Assembly (NCBI RefSeq): GCF_000471905.2
Contig: NW_006499207.1
Location: forward strand, 164,965 to 228,964
Source: Amborella trichopoda
Taxonomy: Eukaryota; Streptophyta; Magnoliopsida; Amborellales; Amborellaceae
Direction of reading: 5' to 3'
Length of the DNA stretch: 64,000 bases
Made by a program: the position numbers and the translations under genes. This document shows positions 45,408-56,335 of this stretch, one piece after another; positions within the stretch are counted from its first letter, which is position 1, and each line of letters begins with the position of its first letter. Under the pieces are notes generated by a model. That model worked only from the letters and a program-made list of their open reading frames with translations, did not search any database and was not told where the DNA came from.

Positions 45408-47539
45408 GAAAGCTAAGTAAAGAAGCTCCCTTTGTAAAAAGAAGGGTAATTTTTGTTCTTTTCTCAGGCCCCTAAAGACCAAGCAAACAGAAGAAAGGAA
45501 GATGTATAAACAGAAAGAGAATGATGAAAGGCTGCAACTCTTCTTCTTTCTCTCCAAGACAAATAAGCCCTTCCTGAAGTAAAGAGAGGTCTTCCCCCCG
45601 TCCCGCTTATAAATAAGCAAATGAGGAAGAGGAATGGTGCGGAGAAACTGGTGGTTGGACACGTGTCCCAGTCATAGAGGAACACCAAGAGACAAGGAAC
45701 GTGAAATACCCTGTGAAAAGAGGCTCAACAAGAGCTACACGTGCAAAACGTCACACAGTTCAGAGGTACGACAATACTGAGATGCACGCGCAATAAAAGA
45801 TGTCGCATGAACGAGGGTAGCCATGCAGCAATCAAAAGCGTGTCACCAAACTCAAGACGTGGCCCTCCTTCACCCACGACACACTCGGAGGATAGCACAT
45901 ATACACCGGGAAAACGACGCAGGCACAGCAGGCCAAAAGCGCCACCCAGGTACGCAAACACCCTACCCCGGATTACCCTAAGGGACATATCGTTCCTCTG
46001 CATAGCCTGACACACACTCACACATCCACAAAGCAAAAGGGACTCCATTACCCACGCTGCTCACACACTCAAGAGGAGGCATCTGAGCCTTCCAAACGGG
46101 GTAGGATATCCCTTGCTAAGGAAAAAGAAGCAAAGAAAAAAAAAACTCTTAAAAAATGAAGAAAAGGCAAAAAACACCCAAGCAAAAAAGAAAAAGAAGA
46201 TTCTCATTCATGAAACAAGGGAAATATAAGTCTCTGTTATAACAAGGTCATCCTCCATAAAATAAGAAGGGAATACAAGTCTCTGTTACAAGGGAGAAAA
46301 GATTGCTTCTACGGAACTGCTATGAAAAGCTACTTCGATTTCCTCAAGGCACAAATGATTGATCGACCTTGTCATAAAGGAATCGAACACCAAAAGTCAA
46401 AGACATCACTCCACAAGATGCAGGATCCTTCGCACTATGGACAGCTTGGAATACCGAGATAGAAAGACTTCCCTCATACGAGTGATGAGGCTGCCACCTG
46501 CCTATGCAGGTAGCCATCTCCAAGGAGCAACCTCGTTCTCCCTCAACGAGGCCTTAGAAAAACCATAGACGACTCCTTATTCTTTTTCACGACAAAGCGA
46601 AGGTGAAAAAGGAGAGCTATCCAAAGAAGGCTAGAACATGACACCCCTCTTGTTATAATAGATGACTCATCCAAGAGCCAGACAACGAACATGATCAAAC
46701 TCCCCATTGGTCGATCTTCACCACCAAAGGGATGGCTGACTCAAGAACTTCATGACCCATCCTCGAATGAATGAGATCGGATCTAAGTTTGATGACGACT
46801 GACGTTGGGCACACGGTGACAAGCATCCTTCTCCAACTCCCAAGAGCATGAAAACAACTAGAGGGCTCAAGCCCTCCATCAAGAAGATGACCCATTTACC
46901 GAGCCTCTTGGAGCAAGCTCAACTCTAAACAAGAAATGAAAGTTCTTTGTGCTGCATTTCAGCCCGAACGCCCCCTTTTATAGAGAAAATTGCAGGCTCG
47001 CCATTAAAAGGCCATCATTTTCCAAAAAAAAAAAATGCCTCGTACGACTACATCGACACGTGTCATCAAGCGATGCTTCAATTCCTCAATAGTCAACATC
47101 TTCACTGCCATGCCTTCCAAGCACCATTATCACCAGATCACGAGGCGTATTTCATGTCGACGCTTCACCTACTAGAAACGTCACCTCACCAAAGGAAGGC
47201 TTACTGCGCCTTTCCGTGTTCCATCATCTTCTTCGTCCATGTGTCACCAACGGGTAGCAAGCCCTCCAAAGTAAACGGTTAGATCCAGGACTCCCATCCT
47301 GGCTTTCCCTCGCTGCAACGGTGAGTTAAACCGGGCATGACAAAAAAAACCGAAAAAAAAAAAAAAAAAGGGCGCCATGAGTAAAAATGGAAAGATATAA
47401 AAAAGGTGGACGTGACCCCGAAGTCACGGGCAAAAATGCCTCAAAAGGAAAGTTGGTTAAAATCACCATCGTGACACCACTCTTGATCCAAGTAAAAACC
47501 TGAAAAAGGGCACTTGGAGAAAAAACCAAAAATTTCAAG
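45408..47539. other. internal region of gag-only element, no gene recognised
   Basis: Frames on both strands are short and overlapping with no recognisable domain. A minus-strand frame 45243-45662 extends the antisense ORF upstream. Purine-rich stretches occur at 46120-46200 and a tract of about 19 A at 47351-47369. Confidence 0.45.
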
Positions 47540-48460
47540 CATCAACGCCACCCCACAAAAACAAATTCAGGGCTCAGCGCCGCCCTTCGAAAACTTCAAG
47601 CCTCAACACCACCCACAAAACAAAATTCCGTCCTTAGTGCCACCCTCCAAAAAAAAAAAAAAGAAAAAAAATTTTTCTGGCCTTTGTGCCACCCCACAAA
47701 ACAAATTCAACCATCAGCGCTGCCCTCCAAAAAAATTTTAGGCCACAGCGCCGCCCCACAAAACAAAATTCCAGCCTCAGCGCCACCCCACAAAAACAAA
47801 ATTCCGGCCACAGCGCCACCCCATAAAACAAAATTCGAGCCATAACACCTTCCCACAAAAAAAAAAAAATTCAACCTAAGCGCTACCCCACAAAACAAAA
47901 TTTAAGCCTCAGCGCCACCCTCAAAAAATTTCAGTCCTTAACGCGACCTCACAAAACAAAATTCAGGCCTCAGTGCCACCCTCCAAAAACTTCCGGCCTC
48001 AGCACCACCCCATAAAACAAAATTCTAGCCTCAACGCCACCCTCCAAATAAAAAATAAAAAACATTCTAGCCTCAGCACCACCCCACAAAACAAAATTCA
48101 GGCCTCAGCATCGCCCTCAAAAAATTTCAAGCCTCAGCGCCACTTCTCAAAACAAAATTCTAGCCTCAACGCTACCCCACAAAAACAAAATTTCAAGCAC
48201 ATCGCCACCCCACAAAATAAAATTCTGGCCACAATGCCTCCCCACAAAAAACAAACTTTCTACCTCAGCCCCACCCACCAAAAATTTCCAACCTCAACGC
48301 TACCCTTCAAAACAAAATTCAACCCTCAACACCACCCTCCTAAAATTTCTGGCCTCAGCGTCACCCCATGAAACAAAATTCTGGCCTCAGTGCCACCCTC
48401 CAAAATTTCTCGAGCCTCAGTGCCATTACAAAGACCTCTCGGCCCAGTGCCATCCAAAAA
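47540..48460. repeat. minisatellite, about 33-42-bp unit, next to 3' LTR
   Basis: More than twenty imperfect units contain gcctcagcgccacccc, acaaaacaaaattc and variants (cacccctc, tccaaaaaatttc). Two unit types alternate: one with CCCACAAAACAAAATTC and one with CCTCCAAAAAATTTC. The array lies about 440 bp upstream of the 3' LTR. Both strands remain open over parts of it (for example 47973-48371), which reflects the repeat and not a gene. Confidence 0.9.
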
Positions 48461-48902
48461 ATGGTCAAAGAAGAAAGAAGCAGAAAAAAGAAAATCACTC
48501 AGACGGGTCAAAGATGCCCCCCAAGGGCATACGACTATCAAGCCGGATGAACAACATCCTCTGCTAAAAAATCAGGGTGAAGTCTCGCCAAAGAGACAGC
48601 CTCAAAACCCCTCCCTATCGACTGGTCCAAACTTTTTGGGACATGCCACACAAAAGCCCTTGACGGGACCCGATAGGATGGGAACCAGAAGAGGTATCCT
48701 GACCAACCAATAACCATTCCCAAGCTCCAGTGAAGCAGCTCATGCACCTACCAAGGGCTCTTCTAAAGTCTATCTAAGGCACAGGCCTCCAAAAATGTGT
48801 TGGCAAGGATACTAAAATTATGAGGTTCGATATCGAAAACCACTTGTTTCCGAATGTTGCACTTCTCACCTGTCTCAAAGAGTAGCATCCGTCGGGGCAA
48901 TT
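48461..48902. other. end of internal region before 3' LTR
   Basis: No gene is visible. The segment just before the LTR (tccgtcggggcaatt) is only weakly purine-rich, so the polypurine tract is degenerate or slightly displaced. Confidence 0.5.
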
Positions 48903-50388
48903 TGTTATACATCTTTTTTGACACACCTCATCCTTTCAATCAAATAAGGGAAGAAAACCGGCTACGGCCCGGTCACTGCGGCGCACAAGACATAGCCGCA
49001 TGAAAAATAGTAGCCGTAGAGGAAATAAACCTCAAAATAAGGATAACCGAAGGAAAAATATGCCTACACGAACAAGAGTTGAAAGCCTTATCCCTGCCAC
49101 CATGTGTATAGGAGCCGGATGGGCATGCCAAATGACCACAGTCATCTTCCAAGAAAATGAAGTGGGCTCGGGCTCAAATGGACTGATCCAGCGGCCCTAA
49201 GCCTAGACCATCACGAAGTAAGGCAGAGGCACGCCTTCTGCCGTACAGCCTCACCAAACCAGTCGATGACCATAGAGATTCCTCGGCCACCCCTCGACGA
49301 ACTCGCAACTTCTTCCCCGCAGCAGAAGAGTGGCTGAAAGCCTCAAACACCCACGAAAAAGCTTCGACGATATCCCTTCCTCTGACGAACAAGCGTGAAA
49401 GACAAGCCTTCTCCACGAAAGAGAAGAAAGGAGGCCTAGGACCATGGACGCTAGAATATTCAGAAAGATGTCTTAGCCCTTCGCAGAATAGGACTCGGCC
49501 ACACGAAAACTGATATCGAGAAAAAAATACTCCCAAGAAGAAAACCCAAGTCAAACATGACATGCAGCATTCAAAGCAAAACAGAGAAAGGCATGAAACC
49601 CAAGGTCACAACAATAACAACAAGAAGATCCCCAGCGCAGAAAATCCCTTTCGCAACGGTCCACCAAAAGTCCAAGGAACAATGCAAAAGCAAATCAAAC
49701 CTCTTGCAAAAGCACTCAAAGAAAAACCATATCCAGGCTCGCAATCGACTTAGAAATGCCATAGAGACCATCAAAGAGTTCGTAAAAACCAACCAAGTAC
49801 CTCCACTCACGAAGGAGATTGCCTAAAAAATGATCAAAAGGAATCATAACGATCACAAAGAAATGAACGTCTAGAATATAACAATAGACCAACCGATCTC
49901 ATACTGCAAGAAACTGACAAGAACTCTTGAAGTTTTGACAATGGCGGCGGGCTCCTCAGAGTAGGATGAGTTTGTCATATGTGCAAAAGAGTTTTAGGGT
50001 ATTTTTGTCATTGTACCAAATTTCTGGACTTTATTTTAATATCTTTTACTTGCATTTAGGTTTAGTTTTTTAGTATCCACCCTTGTTTGGTGAGAGCTTT
50101 ATATAACAAGCTTAAGTCAATTGTAAAAAAGGGGGGATCACAATTCAAAAAAGAAGAGGCATTACGCTTGATTCTGCTTGTCTTTGCTCTTAGCCCTAGC
50201 TTCCCAAGGAGAGGAGAGAGAAAACTTTTGTAAGAGAGGGAAATACCCCCGACCGCGCGGGTACGCACTTTCCTCTTCTTGAAGATGTTTATCACTTTTG
50301 AAACTTTCTCTCTTCTTCTCTCACACACGTAATCCCACACATGTGCAAGACTGCATGGACCCAAGCAAACCAAAAAGGGTTCGAATGG
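48903..50388 (+). repeat. 3' LTR of gag-only element, part 1
   Basis: Begins tgttatacatctttttt and matches 30985-32208, then continues across the segment lost from the 5' LTR (50143-50230) into sequence matching 40307 onward. It is interrupted after gggttcgaa near 50388. The combined length with 53619-54070 is about 1.94 kb, in good agreement with the rebuilt 5' LTR. Confidence 0.85.
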
Positions 50389-53300
50389 ACATGCATGGTC
50401 GGATGCCTCGATCACGCCTTCCCCGATCTAGGTGATCGGTGACACGTGTCTCAGCTCAGAGGACCCAGGACCTGAGACCGCTCTGTCTGGAACCTTGCTC
50501 ATAAAACAAGGGCAGGTGCCCAACTGGTCAGAGAGGAATTTTAAATGTGAGGTGGGGACCAACCTCACCTGGGTCTATGACTTACTCGGGCTGACTCGTG
50601 TAGGAGCCCTCTTAGATCACGACGAAAAGGCCCCCAACTGCTTTAGCTAGTTCGGAATCACCTCCATTGACCTACAATGTCGTTGTTTCTGTAAATCACT
50701 GATATGGTTAATTTGCAAGACAAGTGGGCCGAGGAACCCACCCTTGTCTTGGGGCGAACATGCACATATGTGCACATTCAAATGGTAGAGAAGATGAGAA
50801 GTTAGGGTGATGAAGAAGAGGATTTGAATAAAAAGGAGAAAAGAAAAACGGACTTGACAAGAAGAAGAGCCTAGCCTGATAGTTGAACCTGTACAGTGAC
50901 TTACTCGTAGTGGTAGCAAGACTGGCATGGTAACTCAGACCAGCACGATGACAATACTACTCGAAACTAAGGCCGATATGACCGTCCTAATTTGGTGTGA
51001 CAGCAAGATGGGCATGGTACTTTAGACCAGCATAACGACAATACTGCTCAACAGTCAGACCGCTATGGTAGTGTAAGACCGAGTCTATCCTTTAGTCAAG
51101 CAAGAAAAGAAGAAAATAGAACGAATAAAAGAAGCGAGACAACAAAGGAGGAACGTCCCAGAAGCATTAGGCATCGCCTTCCACAGCTGTGGAGTAACAA
51201 TGTCGTGGCCCTTGGATGGCGCTGGACAGTGCTGCTTGTGGTGGAGAACTGCAGACGGCGCTAGCCATCGCCGTCGGCAACACAAGAAGGCATCACGACC
51301 CTTTCCCAGGCGGCGATAGGTATCTCCATTTGTGATAGGCACAAAACGCACAAATCTTACAGATTGCGATAGGCATTGCCGCGCAGGCGGCGATAGGCAA
51401 AGGGTGCAAGAGAAGCCTGCAGATGGAGATAGGCATCGCCACGACCCTTCGCAAGCAGCGATAGGTTTCACTGTCTGTGATAGGCACAGGGTGCAAGAGG
51501 AGCCTACGGACGAGAATAAGTATAGAGTGCACGAAAGAAGCCTGTGGACGGCGATAGGCATCGTCGTAACCCCTCACGTTCGGCGATGGGCATAGCCATC
51601 TGTGATAGGTACAGGGCGCAAGAGAAGCCTGTGAACAACGTTACGCATCACCATCTGCAATAGAAGCGAAGCATGGGTGAAACCCCAGCAGGTGGCAATA
51701 GGCATCGTCTTCTGCGACCCGTAAGAGGAAAGAAAGATAGTCTGCGGTTGACGATATACATCGTCGTGCGTGACACCAATCCTAGAACCGAAATAGGAGC
51801 CCAACCCACTGCTTGAGCAATATTCGGCTCACCGAGTGCTCCTTCAGATGGCGTTATGCACAACGACGACTAACGCTGCGCGTGAACCATGTTGAGGAAA
51901 AGAGTCGAATGAGGAGATGGAGAAAGGAGCTAACGCACGACGCAGCCATCGTCATGCGCGACCTGCGAAGTCACAGGAGGAGGAAGAGAGAAAGAGGCAT
52001 GCACGACACTGCCACTGCCGTGCATGGCCTCTGAGAAAGACTCAGCAGAAAATATGAAGAAGAAGAAAGAGAAGAAGAGAGAGAAGCAGAGGGAAAAGAA
52101 AAGAGAAAAAGAAAACCAGAGAAAGAAGAAGGAAAGAGAGAGAAAATACCTTGAAGGTAGGAGGGGTACGGCTCTAAAATTTCTCTCTCCTCTATCTCTC
52201 TCTCTAAAGAAGAAACAGGACCCAACTCTTGCCCTTGAAAAATGAATTTTTATTAATCAAAAGAGTCTTTGTGAGTCCCAAAAAAAAGATCCATTTACAA
52301 TGAGAGGTAGCGTCTATTTATGGACTAGGGTTAAAACTTGGGTGGATCACCAAAAGCTAACCATAGTTGATGATAATTAAGATTTGCTTGAACTAAAAAA
52401 AAGAAAGAAAATAGGAGGAAAAATAACTGATTTGCTCCTTCGTAACAATTGAGAAAATTCCAAAACAGTCCATTGGGAGAACTAGGGATGTTCTTGATTT
52501 TTCTCGGACGATCCATTGACGATCCGGCATCCAAATAGACAAAATATGATTTCCATTGCGTAGGGCTCGATGCTACGATCATTTTGATAATAATTTTTAG
52601 GCCACAAATCACACTTGAAATTTGAATATATCTTGAAAACTTTTGATTGATAGTGCGTCTTCATCTTGATGTTTTTCTTCGATTTCTTTGCTGAATTGCA
52701 TTGATCATGCCGTCACAATCTCGTGGAAACATACGTAGCTCGATTTCGTGCCCGGATGATGATTTCGCAACTTTGGAGTTTTGGTCCGAATCTGGAATTT
52801 CGACGCCAAAATTTATATTTACTTTATTAGCTTCTTGTACGACATTTGATCATTCATCATGTACAGGGTTCGGACCACAGATAGCCCAGAACCTTACGCA
52901 CGTGATGGAACTGGTCTCGTGTCAATCCGATGTGCGAGCGGCATGATTTGGCCACTCGAGCGAGGCGTGTTATTGCTTATTTTTCTACAACTTTCTTCAT
53001 GGATTAGCAACTTCTCTCTAGATTTTCTTCTTGCTCGGGCGTCGTCACGAGGCATGCCACATATCGAAACACTCGTCTTGACGAGACAAACACGCTCACA
53101 ATATTTGAGCACGATCCGAATAGGGAAGAATGAGATAAGGACCCCAAAATTCACTGCCCGAGGCTGCAAAAATAGTCACCTTTAATGGTGCTTTGGTGCA
53201 GGGAGGCCACATGGGAATAGTGTAGGACCTACTCCTTTTCGGTATTTTACCTATAACTTTGTCTTGGAGTGTCCGATTAAGCCAAAATTTGACCCTTGGT

Positions 53301-53618
53301 ACTTTTCAATCGTGTCGGCTCTAATGGAGGTGGTCCCACAACTTTTTGACGTACCAAAAATATATTTCTAGTTATGGGGGTCTGTTTCAGGGTGCTAAAG
53401 GCTGATTTTGCAGAGACTAATTCTCAATCTGCAGTACCTTAGAGATGTCAGAATGAGACGAAACTTGGCAAGAGGCTCTGAGAAGTCCTTATGGAGATTT
53501 TGACCTGTTCTGGGGCCATTTTGAGACTATCCACTGTTTGTCAATCTTTATTGACCGGCTTCTCTCTTTTATTCCACATCGGAGACTCATGGTGCTGAAA
53601 AATGTCTTCAAATAACAC
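50389..53618. mobile_element. 3.2-kb insertion in 3' LTR, class unknown
   Basis: The 5' LTR lacks this sequence: its equivalent site reads gggttcgaactgggtcccgtctgtgtctaatccc. The inserted block starts near tggacatgcatgg and ends near aataacacatcca. It contains a degenerate tandem region (51180-51985), a purine-rich block (52040-52150), and minus-strand promoter-like features (ccataaatag near 52320, attaataaaaattc near 52255). No transposase, RT or gag is visible on either strand. It could be a solo LTR in minus orientation or a composite of several insertions. A clear target duplication was not found. Confidence 0.5.
51180..51985. repeat. degenerate tandem repeats around gcgataggcatcg
   Basis: Recurring words are gcgataggcatcgcc, ctgtgataggcacagggtgc and aagagaagcctgtggacggc, at irregular spacing of about 60-100 bp. 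Frames on both strands look protein-like only because of this repetition. Confidence 0.75.
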
Positions 53619-54070
53619 ATCCATGTCTATTCCCTCTTCCTTGCTTTGACAACCTGATAAGAACGACAAAGTTCTCCACTCTCTTGTTCGATCAATGAAA
53701 AGAAAGACAACCCGGGAACGAAGAATCAAGATATCCATCGGATCCTAGACTTGAGAGGAGAGAAGGGGGTCACAGCATCTGAAGAGAGTCCTTGACCAAA
53801 CTGCGCAAGTGAACAGCCAGTGGGCTTTCATAACTGATCTAAGAGGGTGACCTACTCGGACATGTCCCACTAACCCGCAACGATAGGTAAGCGAATCAAA
53901 CCTTCGTCGTCGTAAAATCTCTCTTTGTTGGTAGCCTATCCGCACTCTGAAAGCTAGTACGCCCGCATCACCCGACGCGCCACACATATGAACCTTCGGT
54001 GGTTGCTTGAGAGAGGATCTTCTCCTCTCGCCCTCGTGCGAGGGAACCCGAGAAAATCAGGCCTCGATTA
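53619..54070 (+). repeat. 3' LTR of gag-only element, part 2
   Basis: Matches 40465-40906 (tctattccctcttccttgct to the end). An extra 30 bp around tcacagcatctgaagag (53771 region) is not in the 5' copy. It ends cctcgatta at 54070, and the attat duplication follows. Confidence 0.85.
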
Positions 54071-54657
54071 ATTATATGATTTATTCACTTAAGTTATAAA
54101 GGTTTTACAAAAACTATGTTTTGTAACATATGTTATTTTAACTTGTCTCACGGGATTTTGACATAGACATGGGATTCTTGGCATGTGCCAAGGGGGGGTT
54201 AGGGTTAATCATGGTACTTTGGCTCAAATCCTAATCCATGAGAGCAAATTAAAGTGGCTTTTTTGTGTGGTATTGTCCCATTAGCTAAGCCTATGTGAAA
54301 TTTAGGAAATGATACATTGTGATTAGCTAATCTATGTATTATTATCCTAGTTGAAATATAATTTTCAAATTACCATAAGGGCATGCCCCTACCCTTATGA
54401 TGTTTTACTATTTTCACAAAGTTTTATGAATAATTGTGAAATGATTAAAGGGCATATGAGAATACTTTATATGGGACAAAGACAATTTGGTAAAATGGTT
54501 AAACTATACGGAGTGATAATGTTGTGCAAATTACATCTGTTGATCTTAATGGTTATGCATGGATGTGTGGCTAGGATGATTGCCCTCTCATGTTCCATAG
54601 ATGAATAACATCAATGGCTAGGATTTATTTACTCAAAAATATCTCTCTACCACAAGT

Positions 54658-54669
54658 CTATATAAATCC
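54658..54669 (+). promoter_or_regulatory. TATA-like box
   Basis: ctatataaatcc is followed by a pyrimidine-rich ttactcacccccatt start-like region. It is a good sequence match to plant core promoters, but no downstream gene is visible. Confidence 0.35.
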
Positions 54670-55264
54670 TTACTCACCCCCATTATCTGCACACTTGTGA
54701 ACCATTGTAGAGAGAGAAATAAGAGGAAAATTTTGCTTCTATGCGCCTCATTTTCCAGCACTCACTTCCTCCCTTGAGCCTCTTCCTTTTCTTTGGTGAA
54801 GCTCTTTGATCATGGTGATGGTGCATACAAAATCTCAAGGTGTCTTAGTCCATATATTCTAAGGTAACATCTCTACCATCTTCTTCCCATTTCTTAGCCT
54901 TGCTATTATTGTTTGTGTTGTAATTCTTCTTTTACTGCAATATGTTTACCTCATTACCTTGAATTTCATTGATATTTCATTACTCTCTTGAACTACACAT
55001 GTATCCTCCATAACATGCATTGTAGTATTTGAATTCCCATAATAGACACCATTTTTTTCAAATTTTGAACACCTAATTTTATCTGAGATTTTGAGCATAC
55101 TTTTATGAAAATCAGTGACCATTTAGTGTCCTTTCGGGACTCATTTGTTGGAGTGTGGACTTGGACAATAATATTTGATAAATTGCCACACTATACATTA
55201 TTATTTGATTATAATCCTATAATCTATTGAGGTCTAATTTAGCTTCACCAAACTGGTTTATGAA

Positions 55265-55269
<5 letters not shown>

Positions 55270-55317
<48 letters not shown>
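55270..55317. repeat. (CT)n microsatellite
   Basis: About 24 CT units with a single interruption (ctttct), in AT-rich non-coding DNA. Confidence 0.95.
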
Positions 55318-55777
55318 ATTTTGATTATAATTAAGTGGTAGATCGGTACTATTAGCTTTCCATTTGTGTGAGTGAGAAAATCTTTGTGATTAGAGACATC
55401 TGTGCTATCATCTATGGGACAAAACTAACTCTTTAAAAGGTTTGCCTATGTGAAGAGTTCGATAATTGGCTTTTCTTTAGCTATTTACAATTTTATTTGT
55501 TGTACTTTAAAGTTATTTAATGTTTTGTGTTATGAGGAATTGAGCATATCATATTTGGAACATCTTTGACATTATGCTAATTTAGCCTAGCCCTTGATGC
55601 TATGATAAATTCTTCTTGGCCACAGACCATGCAAATTGAAATTGGATTTTGGCTTACCATGATCAAGTCAATTAGGCATATGTAAGTTTTTGTTTTGATG
55701 GAGAAGGAGATTGGTCTTAAAATGTTTGATGCAATTCAAAAGTAATGAGAAAATTCAGAATGTATCTTTTGTATAGG

Positions 55778-56335
55778 GTAACAATGGGCCGGGATTGGTC
55801 GAGTTCGACTGAACCCAAACCTGGACCTGAATCTGGCCCCGGACCCAACCTGTCGGATCCAAAAAAAAAATTGCACCCATACCCATACCCATACCCATAC
55901 CCATCAGGTCCCGGTTCTGGTTGGGTCCATGCCACCCTATGACTATGAGCTTCTTCTTCTTCGCTTTTTTTTTTCGATCCGTTGTTTTCAATCATCATAT
56001 ACCCATATTATTGGTAACAAGGTCACAATCACCCGCCATTAGATTTCAAGCCATTTTATTTGTCGTTTAATAGTTAAAGATGATTATGAGCCCTTACTGT
56101 ATACAATCTTTAATACATCGAAATGAATAGGGTTTAAAATAAAGTACTTTATCTCCAACGGTTTACAGGTACGGGTCGGATCAATCTGGACTCGGACCCA
56201 AACCTGCATAGTGTTTGGGCCTAGGTTTTGGACCCAGGCCCTACTCGTCAGGTCAAAAAATACCCACAGTCAGACCCAAGGTTGGGTTTACTCGTCGGGT
56301 CCCAAGTCTAGTCGGGTCCATTGCCACACTTACGT
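55778..56335. mobile_element. small non-autonomous element, hAT-like MITE
   Basis: The left edge is gggtaacaatgggccggg. The reverse complement of the right edge is taagtgtggcaatggacccg. Both share caatgg(a/g)cc and then runs of cgggtc/gaccc words. Possible 8-bp duplications are tttgtata (left) and cgtgtata (right), 6 of 8 identical. The many gggtc/gaccc words make both ends self-complementary. Non-coding plant elements beginning like GTG.CAATGGGCCGGG are common; the assignment to hAT is tentative. Confidence 0.55.
55875..55904. repeat. (ACCCAT)5 microsatellite
   Basis: Five perfect tandem hexamers inside the MITE. This is not the plant telomere motif (CCCTAAA). Confidence 0.9.

Larger units (their letters stand above)
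30985..54070 (+). mobile_element. Tat-lineage gag-only LTR retrotransposon (TR-GAG-like), 23-kb composite
   Basis: It starts tgttatacg at 30985 and ends cgatta at 54070, with a perfect 5-bp target duplication attat at 30980-30984 and 54071-54075. The 3' LTR's terminal CA has become TA, while the 5' LTR still ends cgacca. The primer site tggcgactccactgggga (40909-40926) is the type found in Tat-lineage Ty3/gypsy elements (Ogre, Retand and relatives). The internal region (40907-48902, about 8 kb) has a gag but no protease, RT, RNase H or integrase that I can see. That is the definition of a TR-GAG non-autonomous element. It holds two later insertions, one in each LTR. Without them it would be about 11.8 kb with LTRs of about 1.9 kb. 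Confidence 0.85.
54076..55777. other. right part of the target locus; promoter-like, no gene
   Basis: Before the 23-kb insertion this was continuous with the sequence ending at 30984. A TATA-like ctatataaatcc lies at 54658-54669, followed about 30-100 bases on by a CT/GA-rich leader (ctcactcac, gtagagagagaaataag). No open reading frame with a domain follows. It could be an LTR of an unrecognised element or the promoter of a lost gene. Confidence 0.4.

Noticed and set aside
47514..48713. Open frames on both strands with repeated PPSK/LSATPQNKI or WGGAEAGILF strings
   Set aside because: These are pure translations of the minisatellite units.
50432..52245. Possible genes in the unclassified insertion, including Lys/Glu-rich KKKEKKREKQREKKREK
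   Set aside because: The Lys/Glu string is a purine-rich simple repeat and the others are repeat translations. No domain was found.
55875..55904. Interstitial telomere repeat
   Set aside because: The unit is ACCCAT and not the plant telomere unit CCCTAAA.
55717..55998. GYGYGYGYG / GMGMGMGMG frames
   Set aside because: These are translations of the (ACCCAT)5 repeat on the minus strand.
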